Notes under the pieces: model-generated
The model's database searches: none
Seen by the model: the letters and a program-made list of their open reading frames with translations, nothing else
Told to the model about the DNA's origin: nothing
Position numbers and translations under genes: made by a program
Part shown: in pieces, positions 24,039 to 32,872 of the stretch
How positions within the stretch are numbered: position 1 is the stretch's first letter
Layout: each line of letters begins with the position of its first letter
Assembly (NCBI GenBank): GCA_013152475.1
Contig: JAADGH010000013.1
Span: forward strand, 1-38,612
Reading direction: 5' to 3'
Length of the DNA stretch: 38,612 bases
From: Planctomycetota bacterium
Lineage (GTDB): Bacteria; Planctomycetota; Brocadiia; JAADGH01

Positions 24039-24069
24039 AGCGCTGTGGATTCTTGCAAAAGGAACGCCA

Positions 24070-26634
24070 ATGAATCGCCTCTGCGTCGCAGTGTGCATGG
24101 TTGTCATCTGCCTCGCCAACCTGCTTGTCGCCCAGCCGGTGAACCTGGTTTCCAACGGCTCCTTTGAACAGGGCGCAACCGGTTGGAGCCTGAATGCGCC
24201 CAAGCCCCCCACGGGCCGGGGAGCCGTGGTGACGGACCACGTCCATGACGGCAAGGCGGCCTACCTCTACGAAAAGACCGCCGCCGAGAAATGGTACCCC
24301 CAGTTGTGGACGGCGGAAATGATCCCTGTCAAACCGCTGGGGTACTACGAGCTCAATGCAATGGTGGATGCAAATGCGCCCTTTGTGTTCCGATACATCC
24401 TTTACAGGAAGGGGCGCGCGCTGAAGTTCCACAAGTTGTTCGAGGCGACGAACGGCTGGAAACGGGTGAGCATCCGCTTCCGGCCCTTCGATGGCTGCAC
24501 GGAGGTGCGCATCGGCTTCATGATGAACGGTCGCACGGGGAAGATGTGGATCGACGATGTGTGGCTCAAAAAAACCGACCCGTTCGAGTGTGACATGCCG
24601 GGCATCGTCCCCGCCGGGCCGCCGGCGAATCGCATTCACAAACTTGAAGAGTTGGCGAAGCGGACGCGCATCAAACCATTCGAGATACTCCGCGCTCCGG
24701 ACGGGACTTACCTCTCCGAGCGTCTGGTCTTCAAGGACACGGCTACGGGTGCGACGATCTGGAAGATGAGCTGGAACCCCGGCTACAACCGGCACCATTA
24801 CTCGAACATGCCCTGCTGGAACGCCGACGGTTCGAAACTCATGCTCCGCAGTACCCGCGACCAGCGAGAGGGATGCTGGCTTGTCGAGCCGGACGGCGGG
24901 CGGTGGACGTTTTTCGAGAAACGCTTCGCCCAATGGCACCGGACCGACCCCGCCATCTGCTATTCGTGCGACACGCAACTGGGAGAAATATGCACCGTCA
25001 ACATCCACACCGGCGAGGAGCGGCTGCTGTGGAAACTGCCCATCAAGCGCTTCTTCTTCGTTCCGCCCAGCATAGACGGAAAGAAGCTCCTCGCCGTCGA
25101 GAACGCCTACAGCCGGACCTCAGAGCGATCCTACGCCTGGCTGTCGAATGCCGATGGATCGGGCAAGCCGCAGCGGTTCAACCTGGGTACGGTGGTCCAC
25201 CAGACCTGGTTCCTGAAACGCAAAGACCATGCGTTCATGTTCAACGACGAGAAGCGCAATGAGAAGAACGAGTATCAAGACAAGCAGTGGATGTGCGAGC
25301 CTGCGAAGGGGGGCGCCATCCGCGTGCTACACGAAAGGCACATGACCCACGCCGGAGTCAGCCCCAGCGGCGAGCGGATCGCGCATCACGCAGGCGGGAT
25401 CAAGATCACCGAAATCGACAGCGGCAAGTCATGGCTCTGCATGGTGGGCGGGGGCGGACACCTGTCGTGGGAGTGCGATGACCGCTGGCTGGTGGCCACC
25501 ATGGGCAACAACATCTTCGAGGTCTGGGTGGACGAGCGCCGGGCGCGGCGCGTCTGCGTGCCGAACACCCAACTGGGATACTCGACCTACGGAACCGAGG
25601 CACAGTTGGAGAGCTCACCCGACGGGACGAAAATCGGCTACGCATCGAGCATGATGGGCGATTGCGATTTCTACGTCGCCGTCCAACGACTGCCCGACCC
25701 GCCACGAAACGTGAAGCTCGACGGCACAACGCTGGCATGGAACGCACCCGAGCGCTGCCGGGAGCTTCTGGGATACTATGTGTATCAGGACGGCAAGCAA
25801 CTGAATCGGAAAGCGATCCGTGAATGCCGATTCACCGTGCCGCAACCTGCTGTGAAATATACAGTTACATCCATCGAACGATCCGGTCTGGAGTCGCAGC
25901 GGGAGGACAAAGCTCCTCCCGGCCCGCCTGTCGATCTGAAGGCAAATGCCCGATCCGCTTACACGGTCGAACTGTCGTGGACGGGCCCGAGCGATTGGGA
26001 TGTGGCTCACTTCAATGTGTATGCCTCCTCTGAAGAGGCGCCGAAGCCTGTCCAGGAGCGGCGCATTGCCTCCCCCACGGAACCAAGGTTCATCGATTGG
26101 GGGCTGCAGACCGGGACCACCTATCAGTACGTGGTCACGGCCGTGGATCGGCAGGGCAACGAGAGCCAGCCCACGCCGCCGGCGCTGGCCCAAACACCGC
26201 CCATCGAACGGTTCATCCAGACGATTGCCGTGGACAAGCCGCTCAGCAAGCAGGGGGTGGGCGTCGAGTTTACGCTGCCGCGGGACGATACGTACGCCAT
26301 TTGGGCTCAAGTGAAAACCCACAAGAACTCAGGAGTGAAATCGCTGGGCCTTCGATTCGATCATGGCAAGCGGAGACACTGGCGGCCCATGTGGGACTTC
26401 GTGAGCGTCGGCCACGGCGGACCGGTGGATGCGCCGCTGTTCGATACGATCAAAATCAAGACGGAACATGCAGCGCACGACCCGCGTATCGCACTCAAAG
26501 CGGGACAACACCGCTTGGTCCTTTCCGCGTCCAAAGGGGACGTGGAACTCCTGTCTATGGTGGTGACGAATGACCTCGGGTTTGTGCCGAAGGGGATCAC
26601 GAGCTTCCGGGCGGAGCGAGTGCGGCGAAAGTGA
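24070..26634 (+). CDS. Exported CBM + beta-propeller + FN3 protein
   Basis: An 854-residue protein with a signal peptide (MNRLCVAVCMVVICLANLLVA). Residues about 23-180 form a CBM4/9-like (CenC) jelly roll (NLVSNGSFEQGATGWSLN, NGWKRVSIRFRPFD, TGKMWIDDVWL). Residues about 215-560 are a TolB/PD40-like beta-propeller with repeated D-G-x-K-L motifs (WNADGSKLMLRST, IDGKKLLAVEN, GHLSWECDDRWLVATMG), similar in look to oligogalacturonate lyase (PL22) propellers. Two FN3 domains follow (LPDPPRNVKLDGTTLAWN and PGPPVDLKANARSAYTVELSW), then a C-terminal beta-sandwich to the end. The enzyme could be a lyase or a sugar-binding scaffold; catalytic residues cannot be assigned. Confidence 0.75.
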   Translation: MNRLCVAVCMVVICLANLLVAQPVNLVSNGSFEQGATGWSLNAPKPPTGRGAVVTDHVHDGKAAYLYEKTAAEKWYPQLWTAEMIPVKPLGYYELNAMVDANAPFVFRYILYRKGRALKFHKLFEATNGWKRVSIRFRPFDGCTEVRIGFMMNGRTGKMWIDDVWLKKTDPFECDMPGIVPAGPPANRIHKLEELAKRTRIKPFEILRAPDGTYLSERLVFKDTATGATIWKMSWNPGYNRHHYSNMPCWNADGSKLMLRSTRDQREGCWLVEPDGGRWTFFEKRFAQWHRTDPAICYSCDTQLGEICTVNIHTGEERLLWKLPIKRFFFVPPSIDGKKLLAVENAYSRTSERSYAWLSNADGSGKPQRFNLGTVVHQTWFLKRKDHAFMFNDEKRNEKNEYQDKQWMCEPAKGGAIRVLHERHMTHAGVSPSGERIAHHAGGIKITEIDSGKSWLCMVGGGGHLSWECDDRWLVATMGNNIFEVWVDERRARRVCVPNTQLGYSTYGTEAQLESSPDGTKIGYASSMMGDCDFYVAVQRLPDPPRNVKLDGTTLAWNAPERCRELLGYYVYQDGKQLNRKAIRECRFTVPQPAVKYTVTSIERSGLESQREDKAPPGPPVDLKANARSAYTVELSWTGPSDWDVAHFNVYASSEEAPKPVQERRIASPTEPRFIDWGLQTGTTYQYVVTAVDRQGNESQPTPPALAQTPPIERFIQTIAVDKPLSKQGVGVEFTLPRDDTYAIWAQVKTHKNSGVKSLGLRFDHGKRRHWRPMWDFVSVGHGGPVDAPLFDTIKIKTEHAAHDPRIALKAGQHRLVLSASKGDVELLSMVVTNDLGFVPKGITSFRAERVRRK

Positions 26635-26656
26635 CTTTCACGTGGAGGACAATCTG

Positions 26657-27037
26657 ATGGGGAGCAAACCGCTTTTTGTGTTTCTGTTGATTGCGCTGTC
26701 ATACACTCTCCCCGGCTGCGGCGGAAAGGCGGGCAAGCTGCGGAAGGCGGCGAAGGTGGGGGACGTGGAGCGGGTGAAGCAGTTGTTGGACGCCGGGGCG
26801 GACATCAACGCCACGGACATGTTCAGCCAGACGGCGCTCCACCTCGCCGCGCTGCACGGGCACAAGGACGTGGTGCAACTGCTCATCGATCGGGGTGCGA
26901 ACGTCAACCCGACCGACGAGTCCGGCGCGACGCCGCTCAACTACGCCCGGTCGAAGGGACACAAAGACATCGCCATGCTCCTCGGCAAACACGGCGGCAT
27001 GTCGGGGAAGCAGGTGCGGGCGGCAGAGGAGAAGTAG
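26657..27037 (+). CDS. Small ankyrin-repeat lipoprotein
   Basis: A 126-residue protein. The leader MGSKPLFVFLLIALSYTLPGC ends in a lipobox at Cys21. Residues 25-115 contain three ankyrin repeats (RKAAKVGDVERVKQLLDAGADIN, QTALHLAALHGHKDVVQLLIDRGANVN, ATPLNYARSKGHKDIAMLLGKHG). ATG 26657 is preceded by GTGGAGGACAATCTG, almost the same leader as the M14 gene. It likely mediates protein contacts at the membrane; the partner is unknown. Confidence 0.85.
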   Translation: MGSKPLFVFLLIALSYTLPGCGGKAGKLRKAAKVGDVERVKQLLDAGADINATDMFSQTALHLAALHGHKDVVQLLIDRGANVNPTDESGATPLNYARSKGHKDIAMLLGKHGGMSGKQVRAAEEK

Positions 27038-27069
27038 AAAAGTCCTATTTTTTAACGCAGGAGAAGCAC

Positions 27070-28359
27070 ATGCGTTTTGGAATTGCACAGGTTGAGATCA
27101 GCCCTCCCTTTCGGACGAAGATGGCCGGCTACGGCGGGCGGCTGGACTACTTCGATGATATCCATGATCCACTGATGTTCAGTTGCATTGTGATCGAGGA
27201 TCGCCGCCGGCGCGCCGTCATCGGGGCGGCCGACCTGCTGTGGTACCATGACGAGCAGATCATGGACCTGCGGAAGAGGGTCGCCGCCATCGCCAGGGCA
27301 CCCGTGGACAACGTGCTCTTCAACGCCTCTCACACCCATGGCGGGCCGCTGATCCTGGACAACCCCGGCTACTTCGCCGCCCCCGTGGGATCGGCCGCAC
27401 CGTATCGCGAGTGGTTGGGGGAGCAGATACTCGCCGCGGTGAGGAAGGCGGCAGCGACCATGCAGACCGGCAGCCTTTGGCTCGGTATCGGCAAGACCAG
27501 TGTGCCCATGAATCGCCGTCCCAAGCGCAACGGCCAGGTGGTCAATGCCCCTCACCCCAACGGACCGGTGGATGACAGTCTCCAGGTCCTGGCCCTTCGG
27601 GACAAGGGGGGCGCGCTCCGCGCAGTGACCGCTCGCGTGTCATGCCATCCCGTTTCGACCGGCGCGCGGCACCGGCTGACGGCCGACTATCCCGGCGCGT
27701 TCCGTGCGGCCTTCACCAAGGCACTCGGCCCGGATGTGATCCCCGTCTTCCTCCAGGGCGTCGGCGGCGATGCCCGCCCAAGCCGCGTGTGCGACGGCGA
27801 CAAGTGGCGCGTCATGGACCACGACGAGTTGTCCATCATCGGCCAGGACCTGCTTGCAGAGACAGTGGCCGTCCTGACCAGCGGATCGATGGAGAAGCTC
27901 GCGCCCCTCACGCTGCGCGGGAGATTCAACGTGGCCGACGTGCCATGCGAGAAGAACCGCACCACCCGCGAAGGTTTCGAAGAGTTGTTGGAAAAGGGAT
28001 CGAGCAGTGAGCGCCGTTACTCCGAGCTGGCGCTGGGCCATCTGGAACGCGACGGGGAAGTGCCATCATCCGTACCCGTGCGCGTGCAGACGATCTGGCT
28101 CACGAAAGATCTCGCCGTGGTCGGCATCCTCGGTGAGGTGCTCATGGGTCTGGGCAAGTACGTCGAGAAGTCCCTCCTCCCCAAGCGGGCGATCGTTCTG
28201 GGTTACTGCAACGGGTCGGGTTGCTACCTGCCCGACAGCAAGGAACTGGCGCGTGGCGGTTACGAGCAAACGGTGTATCTGCGGCGTGGCTACACCGGCC
28301 CGTTCAAGCGTGGTATCGAGAAGGTCATCGCCGAGGCGGTATGGCGAGAACCAAGTTAG
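27070..28359 (+). CDS. Neutral/alkaline ceramidase-like hydrolase
   Basis: A 429-residue protein with the neutral-ceramidase N-domain pattern: AQVEISPP, the zinc motif NASHTHGGP (H88, H90), RVSCHPV (H193) and FLQGVGGDARP. No signal peptide is seen, unlike secreted ceramidases, so many such bacterial proteins may act on other amides. The stop TAG at 28357-28359 lies within the first bases of a palindromic element (28356-28459), so the original C-terminus may have been altered. GCAGGAGAAGCAC precedes the ATG. Confidence 0.85.
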   Translation: MRFGIAQVEISPPFRTKMAGYGGRLDYFDDIHDPLMFSCIVIEDRRRRAVIGAADLLWYHDEQIMDLRKRVAAIARAPVDNVLFNASHTHGGPLILDNPGYFAAPVGSAAPYREWLGEQILAAVRKAAATMQTGSLWLGIGKTSVPMNRRPKRNGQVVNAPHPNGPVDDSLQVLALRDKGGALRAVTARVSCHPVSTGARHRLTADYPGAFRAAFTKALGPDVIPVFLQGVGGDARPSRVCDGDKWRVMDHDELSIIGQDLLAETVAVLTSGSMEKLAPLTLRGRFNVADVPCEKNRTTREGFEELLEKGSSSERRYSELALGHLERDGEVPSSVPVRVQTIWLTKDLAVVGILGEVLMGLGKYVEKSLLPKRAIVLGYCNGSGCYLPDSKELARGGYEQTVYLRRGYTGPFKRGIEKVIAEAVWREPS

Positions 28360-28459
28360 AGCCTATCCGAAAACCTGTAACCGCAGGCTTTACGCCTGCG
28401 GGAAGACCGCGCCCGTAAAGGGTGCGGCTACAAATGTCCGGTTTTCGGAGAGGCTCTTA
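28357..28459. repeat. MITE-like palindromic element carrying a stop codon
   Basis: AGAGCCTATCCGAAAACC (28358-28375) and the reverse complement of GGTTTTCGGAGAGGCTCT (28440-28457) match at 17 of 18 bases. Inside is an 8-bp hairpin (CCGCAGGC/GCCTGCGG, 28381-28401). Size is about 100 bp with no open frame. Its first bases contain the TAG of the ceramidase-like gene. It is probably a non-autonomous mobile element. Confidence 0.65.
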
Positions 28460-28483
28460 GCGGCCGGTGCGATCTCCACACGG

Positions 28484-29245
28484 TTATCGATACTGTTCGA
28501 GATTCCCCTTGTAGGTGAGGCCCAGCACATTCCGTGATCGGGCGACGTTGCATGTTTCATCGGCCTCGGGCGTGCCGACGATGTGGAAGATGTCGAACTC
28601 CAGCGTGGGGGATTCCAGGGCCAGGCGAGCGGCCTCGGCCAGGTCGTGGCGGCAGACCATGCCGTTGCGCGTGGGCCGGCCGCCGGAGCCAAGTTTCGCT
28701 CTTGCGAAATCGATGCCCAGACGGCTGTCCACGATGTAGTCCGGGCGCAGCACCACGATACTCAGGCCGTGGGCCTCGTGGAACTGGCGACACATCTCCT
28801 CCTGCAGGCGTTTGCACACGGCGTAGAGCGTCCCGTCCGGGCGGCGCACGTCGGCCGTAAAAAAGATGCCCCTGGGATGCACCGTCTGACACGAACCGAT
28901 GTGGACGACGCGCTTCAGGCCGTTCTGCCGGGCACACTCCAGGACGTTCCACAGCCCCTTGAGATTGACGAGGAACGGCAGGTCGTCGTTCGGGTCTTCC
29001 GTTTTAGGAAAGTACACGGAGCTATGCACGGCGGCCTCCATACCCTGAACGGCTCGTTCGACATAGTGAAAATCGGCCATGTCGCCGCGGGCCTCCTCGC
29101 CTCGCCACTCGCCGTCAATGTCCTTGAACTTCTCCCACGACGACGCCCCGCGCACGGCGGCGCGGACGTGGTGGCCGTGTTCCTCCAGGTTGTTCAATAT
29201 CGCCCGGCCGGTCCAGCCGGCGGCGCCGAAGATAACGATGTTCAT
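28484..29245 (-). CDS. NAD-dependent epimerase/dehydratase (extended SDR)
   Basis: A 253-residue short-chain dehydrogenase. The cofactor motif GAAGWTG is at residues 7-13, the catalytic Ser region HIGSCQ at 116-120, and YAVCK at 141-145 gives Tyr141 and Lys145. The length (253) is short for an extended SDR. It probably changes the stereochemistry of a nucleotide-sugar or free sugar. The gene faces away from the sulfatase-like gene across 194 nt, and converges with the ceramidase-like gene across the palindromic element. Confidence 0.82.
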   Translation of the reverse strand: MNIVIFGAAGWTGRAILNNLEEHGHHVRAAVRGASSWEKFKDIDGEWRGEEARGDMADFHYVERAVQGMEAAVHSSVYFPKTEDPNDDLPFLVNLKGLWNVLECARQNGLKRVVHIGSCQTVHPRGIFFTADVRRPDGTLYAVCKRLQEEMCRQFHEAHGLSIVVLRPDYIVDSRLGIDFARAKLGSGGRPTRNGMVCRHDLAEAARLALESPTLEFDIFHIVGTPEADETCNVARSRNVLGLTYKGNLEQYR

Positions 29246-29360
29246 GGCGCGTTATTCCTCTTCACAATCACTCTCGGATGCAATAGATGGTTCGTATTTT
29301 ACGGAAGAATCCGCAGGACCTCCAGTCAAATCCGGGCGCACCGGCAACGCGAGTTTTCGA

Positions 29361-29390
29361 TTGCTGTCGGCTGCCGGACTGTGTTATTCT
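29361..29390 (+). promoter_or_regulatory. Putative promoter for the sulfatase-like gene
   Basis: TTGCTG (29361-29366), 18 nt, then TATTCT (29385-29390). It is 49 nt before ATG 29440, in an AT-richer stretch. Confidence 0.4.
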
Positions 29391-29439
29391 ATTAAAATAG
29401 GAAATCTATAGATTACCTCAAACAAGACAGGAGGACGGT

Positions 29440-30954
29440 ATGAACGTAGTTCTCATCATCGCGGACACGACCCGGCGCGACTACCTGGGCTGCTACGGCA
29501 GCACGTGGTGTAAGACGCCCTATCTGGACAAGTTCGCCTCCGAGGCGTTTATCTTCGACCGGGCGTACTGCTCGTCCTATCCCACGGTCCCCAATCGCTG
29601 GGACCTCCTCACCGGCAAGCACAACTACACCTACGCCGCCTGGGAGCCGCTTGGCAACGACGAGATCACCCTCGGCATGATCCTGCAGCAGGGCGGCATG
29701 ACGAGCATGATGATCGCCGACACGCCGCACATCTTCCAGAACGGCTTCAACTACAGCCGCGGTTTCACGGCGTGGCAGTGGATTCGTGGGCAGGAGAACG
29801 ATCTCTGGCAAACCGACCCGAAGGAAGTCGAGTTCCCCTGCGCCATCGAGAAACTCCGCAAGGCCGATTACACCGTGACGCAGTACCTCCGCAACACAGC
29901 ACTCTTCCAGCACGAGGAGGACTATTTCGCGCCGAAGACGATGAAGACCGCCATGCAGTGGCTCGAGCGCAACCGCGACCTGGACAACTTCTTTTTGTAT
30001 GTCGATACCTTCGACCCGCATGAGCCGTGGGATGCGCCGGACTATTACGTGGATATGTACAACCCCGGCTACAAGGGCGAGAAGGTCTTCTATCCCCAGT
30101 ACTGGCCGAGCACGTATCTGACCGACGAGGAAACCCAGCACTGCAAGGCCATGTACGCCGCTGAGCTGACGATGGTGGATCGTTGGGTCGGCAAATTGTT
30201 AGATAAAATCGACGCCCTCGGCTTGCGCGACACGACGGCCGTGATCTTCACGACCGACCACGGCTTTCTGCTCGGCGAGCACGGGATCATGGGCAAGTCG
30301 ATTATCTTCCCCGATTACTTCGAGGCGCTGCCGTTCTACGAAGAGATCAGCCACATTCCGCTGCTCATTCGTCTGCCCGGCCAGACGGACAGCGAGCGGG
30401 TGGATGCGCTGTGCGTCTCGACCGATCTGATGATGACGATCCTCGAGATGTCTGACATGATCGAGACGGAAACCATTGACGGCGAGTCCACGATCCAGCT
30501 CATTCAGTGCGGCTTCCACACGCAGCTCCCCTGGAGCCTCGACCCGGCCAAGCTGCACAGCAAGTCGCTTATGCCGATCCTGAACGGCGAGGAGGAAAAG
30601 GTTCACGACTTCGCGGTGTCGTCCTTCCCCTTGAAATATAAGACGCCGCGCAACGCAAAGGCGAGCATCGTCACGGAGGACGGATGGAACCTGCAGTACT
30701 CCGGCGCGTCGCCCGACCCGTCAAAGGAGCTGACCCCGCCGGAGTTCGAGTGCGGCAAGAATGAGGGCGACTACCAGATGGGCGATCACGCGCCGATGCT
30801 CTTCAACCTGAATGACGACCCCGGCCAGGTCAAGAACGTGATCAAGGAGAACCCGGACAAGGCGAAGGAGATCCACGCGGCGTATGTGAAGTATCTCGAA
30901 GAATGCGAGACCGCCCCTGACCTGCTGGAGCTCCGCAAGGACCTCGACATATAG
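29440..30954 (+). CDS. Sulfatase-like hydrolase with Thr at the formylglycine position
   Basis: A 504-residue protein of the alkaline-phosphatase/sulfatase superfamily. The N-terminus VLIIADTTRRDYLGCYG gives metal ligand D9. The signature that should read C/S-x-P-x-R is TVPNR (T49-R53) followed by WDLLTGK (54-60), so the residue normally oxidised to formylglycine is Thr. A distal metal pair D273-H274 is in FTTDHGFLLGEHG. No signal peptide or lipobox is seen, although many sulfatases are exported. Thr nucleophiles are known in phosphodiesterases of the same superfamily, so this may be a phosphatase or phosphodiesterase. AGGAGG precedes the ATG. Confidence 0.85.
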   Translation: MNVVLIIADTTRRDYLGCYGSTWCKTPYLDKFASEAFIFDRAYCSSYPTVPNRWDLLTGKHNYTYAAWEPLGNDEITLGMILQQGGMTSMMIADTPHIFQNGFNYSRGFTAWQWIRGQENDLWQTDPKEVEFPCAIEKLRKADYTVTQYLRNTALFQHEEDYFAPKTMKTAMQWLERNRDLDNFFLYVDTFDPHEPWDAPDYYVDMYNPGYKGEKVFYPQYWPSTYLTDEETQHCKAMYAAELTMVDRWVGKLLDKIDALGLRDTTAVIFTTDHGFLLGEHGIMGKSIIFPDYFEALPFYEEISHIPLLIRLPGQTDSERVDALCVSTDLMMTILEMSDMIETETIDGESTIQLIQCGFHTQLPWSLDPAKLHSKSLMPILNGEEEKVHDFAVSSFPLKYKTPRNAKASIVTEDGWNLQYSGASPDPSKELTPPEFECGKNEGDYQMGDHAPMLFNLNDDPGQVKNVIKENPDKAKEIHAAYVKYLEECETAPDLLELRKDLDI

Positions 30955-30967
30955 GTTTCCTCTCAGC

Positions 30968-31005
30968 ATTGTCAGTGCGAGGAGCGACGTGACGAAGCAA
31001 TCTCG
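30968..31005. repeat. Dispersed repeat (GTCAGTGCGAGGAGCGA type)
   Basis: ATTGTCAGTGCGAGGAGCGA followed by CGTGACGAAGCAATCTCG resembles the common intergenic element with GTCATTGCGAGG and GAAGCAATCTC ends. A partial copy is at 17040. Confidence 0.5.
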
Positions 31006-31028
31006 TCGTCCGGGGAGTTACGCCTTGT

Positions 31029-31062
31029 GTGCCACGCTCAAGCTTTGGCTTGAGCGTGCGGG
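31029..31062 (+). repeat. CACGCTCAAGC palindrome, copy 2
   Basis: CACGCTCAAGC and GCTTGAGCGTG (31034-31058) form an 11-bp hairpin. The flank GTGCC is shared with copy 3. Confidence 0.65.
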
Positions 31063-31082
31063 CGCCGGAATGCTTGGTGCGT

Positions 31083-31117
31083 CATAAAACACGCTCAAAC
31101 GAGTTTGAGCGTGGCAC
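31083..31117 (-). repeat. CACGCTCAAAC palindrome, copy 3
   Basis: An 11-bp perfect hairpin (CACGCTCAAAC/GTTTGAGCGTG with GA loop) followed on the minus strand by GTTTTATG. It is near-identical to 8081-8112 in opposite orientation. Confidence 0.65.
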
Positions 31118-31153
31118 TCGGTTTTCGCATGATCTGCGGGCAATGACAGTGCC

Positions 31154-31882
31154 ATGGAACTGCGAACAGTTGGGATAGTGATGCAAACGCTGCATGTCGT
31201 GCAGCCGGGGCAAATGGCCTATGAGCGGGCCGTACAGCTCCAGCGCGACTTGGTCGAGCGTCTGAAGCAGGACCCGGACGCCGAGGACGGGTACTTGGTC
31301 CTTCTGGAGCACCCCCCCGTGGTGACGGTGGGGCGGACCGGAAGCGAGGGGCACATTCTCCTCGGCACAGAGGAACTGAGCAGGCGGGGCATCGCGGTCC
31401 ACGAGACCAATCGCGGGGGGGACGTGACGTATCATGGCCCGGGACAGTTGGTGGCGTATCCGATCATCCGCCTCTATCAGCGCGGCAAGGATCTGCATCG
31501 CTACCTGCGCCGGCTGGAGAAGGCGACCATTGCCACCCTCTCGACCTACGGGATTGAGGCGGCGCCCGAGCCGCCGAGCGCGTTCCGGAAGGCCGACGGC
31601 ACAGAGGCCCCGATGACCGGGGCATGGGTCGGGGACCGGAAGATCGCGTCGATCGGCATTGCCGTGACGCACTGGATTGCGTATCATGGCATGGCGCTGA
31701 ATGTATCGACGGACCTTCGCCATTACGATGTCATCCACCCCTGCGGCATGCCGGAGGTGCGGATGACGTCGATGGCAGAGCTGCTGGACGAGGCGCCAAC
31801 GGTGGCGGAGGTCGGGGAGCGTTTCGCCCAGGCGCTTACTCAGGAACTCGGTTTCAAAATCGGCCTTGCCGACGGAAGGTAG
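31154..31882 (+). CDS. lipB: Octanoyltransferase LipB
   Basis: A 242-residue octanoyl-ACP:protein transferase, first step of lipoate synthesis. The landmarks are TNRGGDVTYHGPGQLVAYP (85-103), the catalytic Lys163 in GDRKIASIG and the catalytic Cys197 in VIHPCGMP. ATG 31154 is the first start; ATG 31181 (GTTGGGATAGTG upstream) is an equally reasonable one. It heads a compact run with the 29-codon peptide and lipA. Confidence 0.93.
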   Translation: MELRTVGIVMQTLHVVQPGQMAYERAVQLQRDLVERLKQDPDAEDGYLVLLEHPPVVTVGRTGSEGHILLGTEELSRRGIAVHETNRGGDVTYHGPGQLVAYPIIRLYQRGKDLHRYLRRLEKATIATLSTYGIEAAPEPPSAFRKADGTEAPMTGAWVGDRKIASIGIAVTHWIAYHGMALNVSTDLRHYDVIHPCGMPEVRMTSMAELLDEAPTVAEVGERFAQALTQELGFKIGLADGR

Positions 31883-31883
31883 G

Positions 31884-31973
31884 ATGATAGGTATGGGCCT
31901 TCTCGTACTCATCTTCGCTGTGCTGGTCCTTGTTACCCTCTTTCTGCTCTTCCGGGGACGAGGCGAGGAATGA
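31884..31973 (+). CDS. 29-residue single-span membrane peptide
   Basis: ATG 31884 follows the lipB TAG by one base and has GGAAGG 5 nt upstream. The peptide is [20 protein letters not shown] followed by LLFRGRGEE: one hydrophobic helix with a short basic-acidic C-terminal tail. Its TGA overlaps the lipA ATG (ATGA), a classic translational-coupling arrangement. No family is recognised. The tight fit between lipB and lipA argues for real translation. Confidence 0.6.
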   Translation: MIGMGLLVLIFAVLVLVTLFLLFRGRGEE

Positions 31974-32869
31974 CCGTTGCGGCGGACAACAAGAGGCGAC
32001 GCCGTTTCCCGCCGTGGCTGAAGAAGCGCCTGCCGACGGACGGCTCGACGCGGCACGTCCGTGATCTACTGCAGACGCTGGACCTCACCACCGTCTGTCA
32101 GAACGCCCGCTGCCCGAACATCGCCGAGTGTTTCTCGCGCAAGACGGCAACGTTCATGATCATGGGGAGTATCTGCACGCGCGACTGCCGCTTCTGCGCC
32201 GTAGATCATGGAGAGCCGCCCCCCCTCGATCCCGACGAGCCGGGGCGGGTCGCCGAGGCGACCGCGTGTTTGAAACTGCGCCATGTGGTCGTCACCTCCG
32301 TGACCCGGGACGACCTGCCCGACGGCGGGGCGGGGCACTTCGCAAGGACGATCCACGCGATCCGGGACGCCCTGCCGCAGGCGGTCATCGAGGTGCTCAC
32401 CCCCGATTTCATGGGGAGCGAAGAGAACATCAAAACCGTTGCAAACGCAAAGCCGACGATATACAATCATAACGTCGAAACCGTGCCGCGGCTGGCAAAA
32501 GGAATCCGGCCGCAGGCGGATTACAACCGATCATTGGGGCTGTTGAAATTCGTCAAGGAAGTCAACAGCGACGTCTATACCAAGTCGGGGCTGATGGTGG
32601 GGCTGGGAGAGACGCACGCTGAGGTGATCCGGGTGATGGAGGACCTGCGCGGGGTAGGGTGCGACATCCTGACCATTGGACAGTACCTTCGGCCGTCAGA
32701 GGGGCACGTAGAGATCGCGCAGTTCGTGCATCCGGACGAGTTTGAGGAGTACAGACAGGCGGGACTCCGGATGGGGTTTCGCGCCGTGGCCTCGGCGCCG
32801 TTTGTGCGGAGCTCCTACAATGCCGAGGCAACCTTTCTCGAAGTTGATGAACAGGATACGGAGGCATAG
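31970..32869 (+). CDS. lipA: Lipoyl synthase LipA
   Basis: A 299-residue radical-SAM enzyme inserting the two sulfurs of lipoate. The auxiliary cluster motif is C43-x4-C48-x5-C54 ([12 protein letters not shown]), the radical-SAM cluster is C69-x3-C73-x2-C76 (CTRDCRFC), and the C-terminal RSSY is at 280-283. Length is normal. It starts within the stop of the membrane peptide. Confidence 0.95.
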   Translation: MTVAADNKRRRRFPPWLKKRLPTDGSTRHVRDLLQTLDLTTVCQNARCPNIAECFSRKTATFMIMGSICTRDCRFCAVDHGEPPPLDPDEPGRVAEATACLKLRHVVVTSVTRDDLPDGGAGHFARTIHAIRDALPQAVIEVLTPDFMGSEENIKTVANAKPTIYNHNVETVPRLAKGIRPQADYNRSLGLLKFVKEVNSDVYTKSGLMVGLGETHAEVIRVMEDLRGVGCDILTIGQYLRPSEGHVEIAQFVHPDEFEEYRQAGLRMGFRAVASAPFVRSSYNAEATFLEVDEQDTEA

Positions 32870-32872
32870 GAT

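Noticed and set aside
22756..25008. 750-residue minus-strand frame
   Set aside because: Antisense of the GHL10 and propeller genes; both have clear domains on the plus strand.
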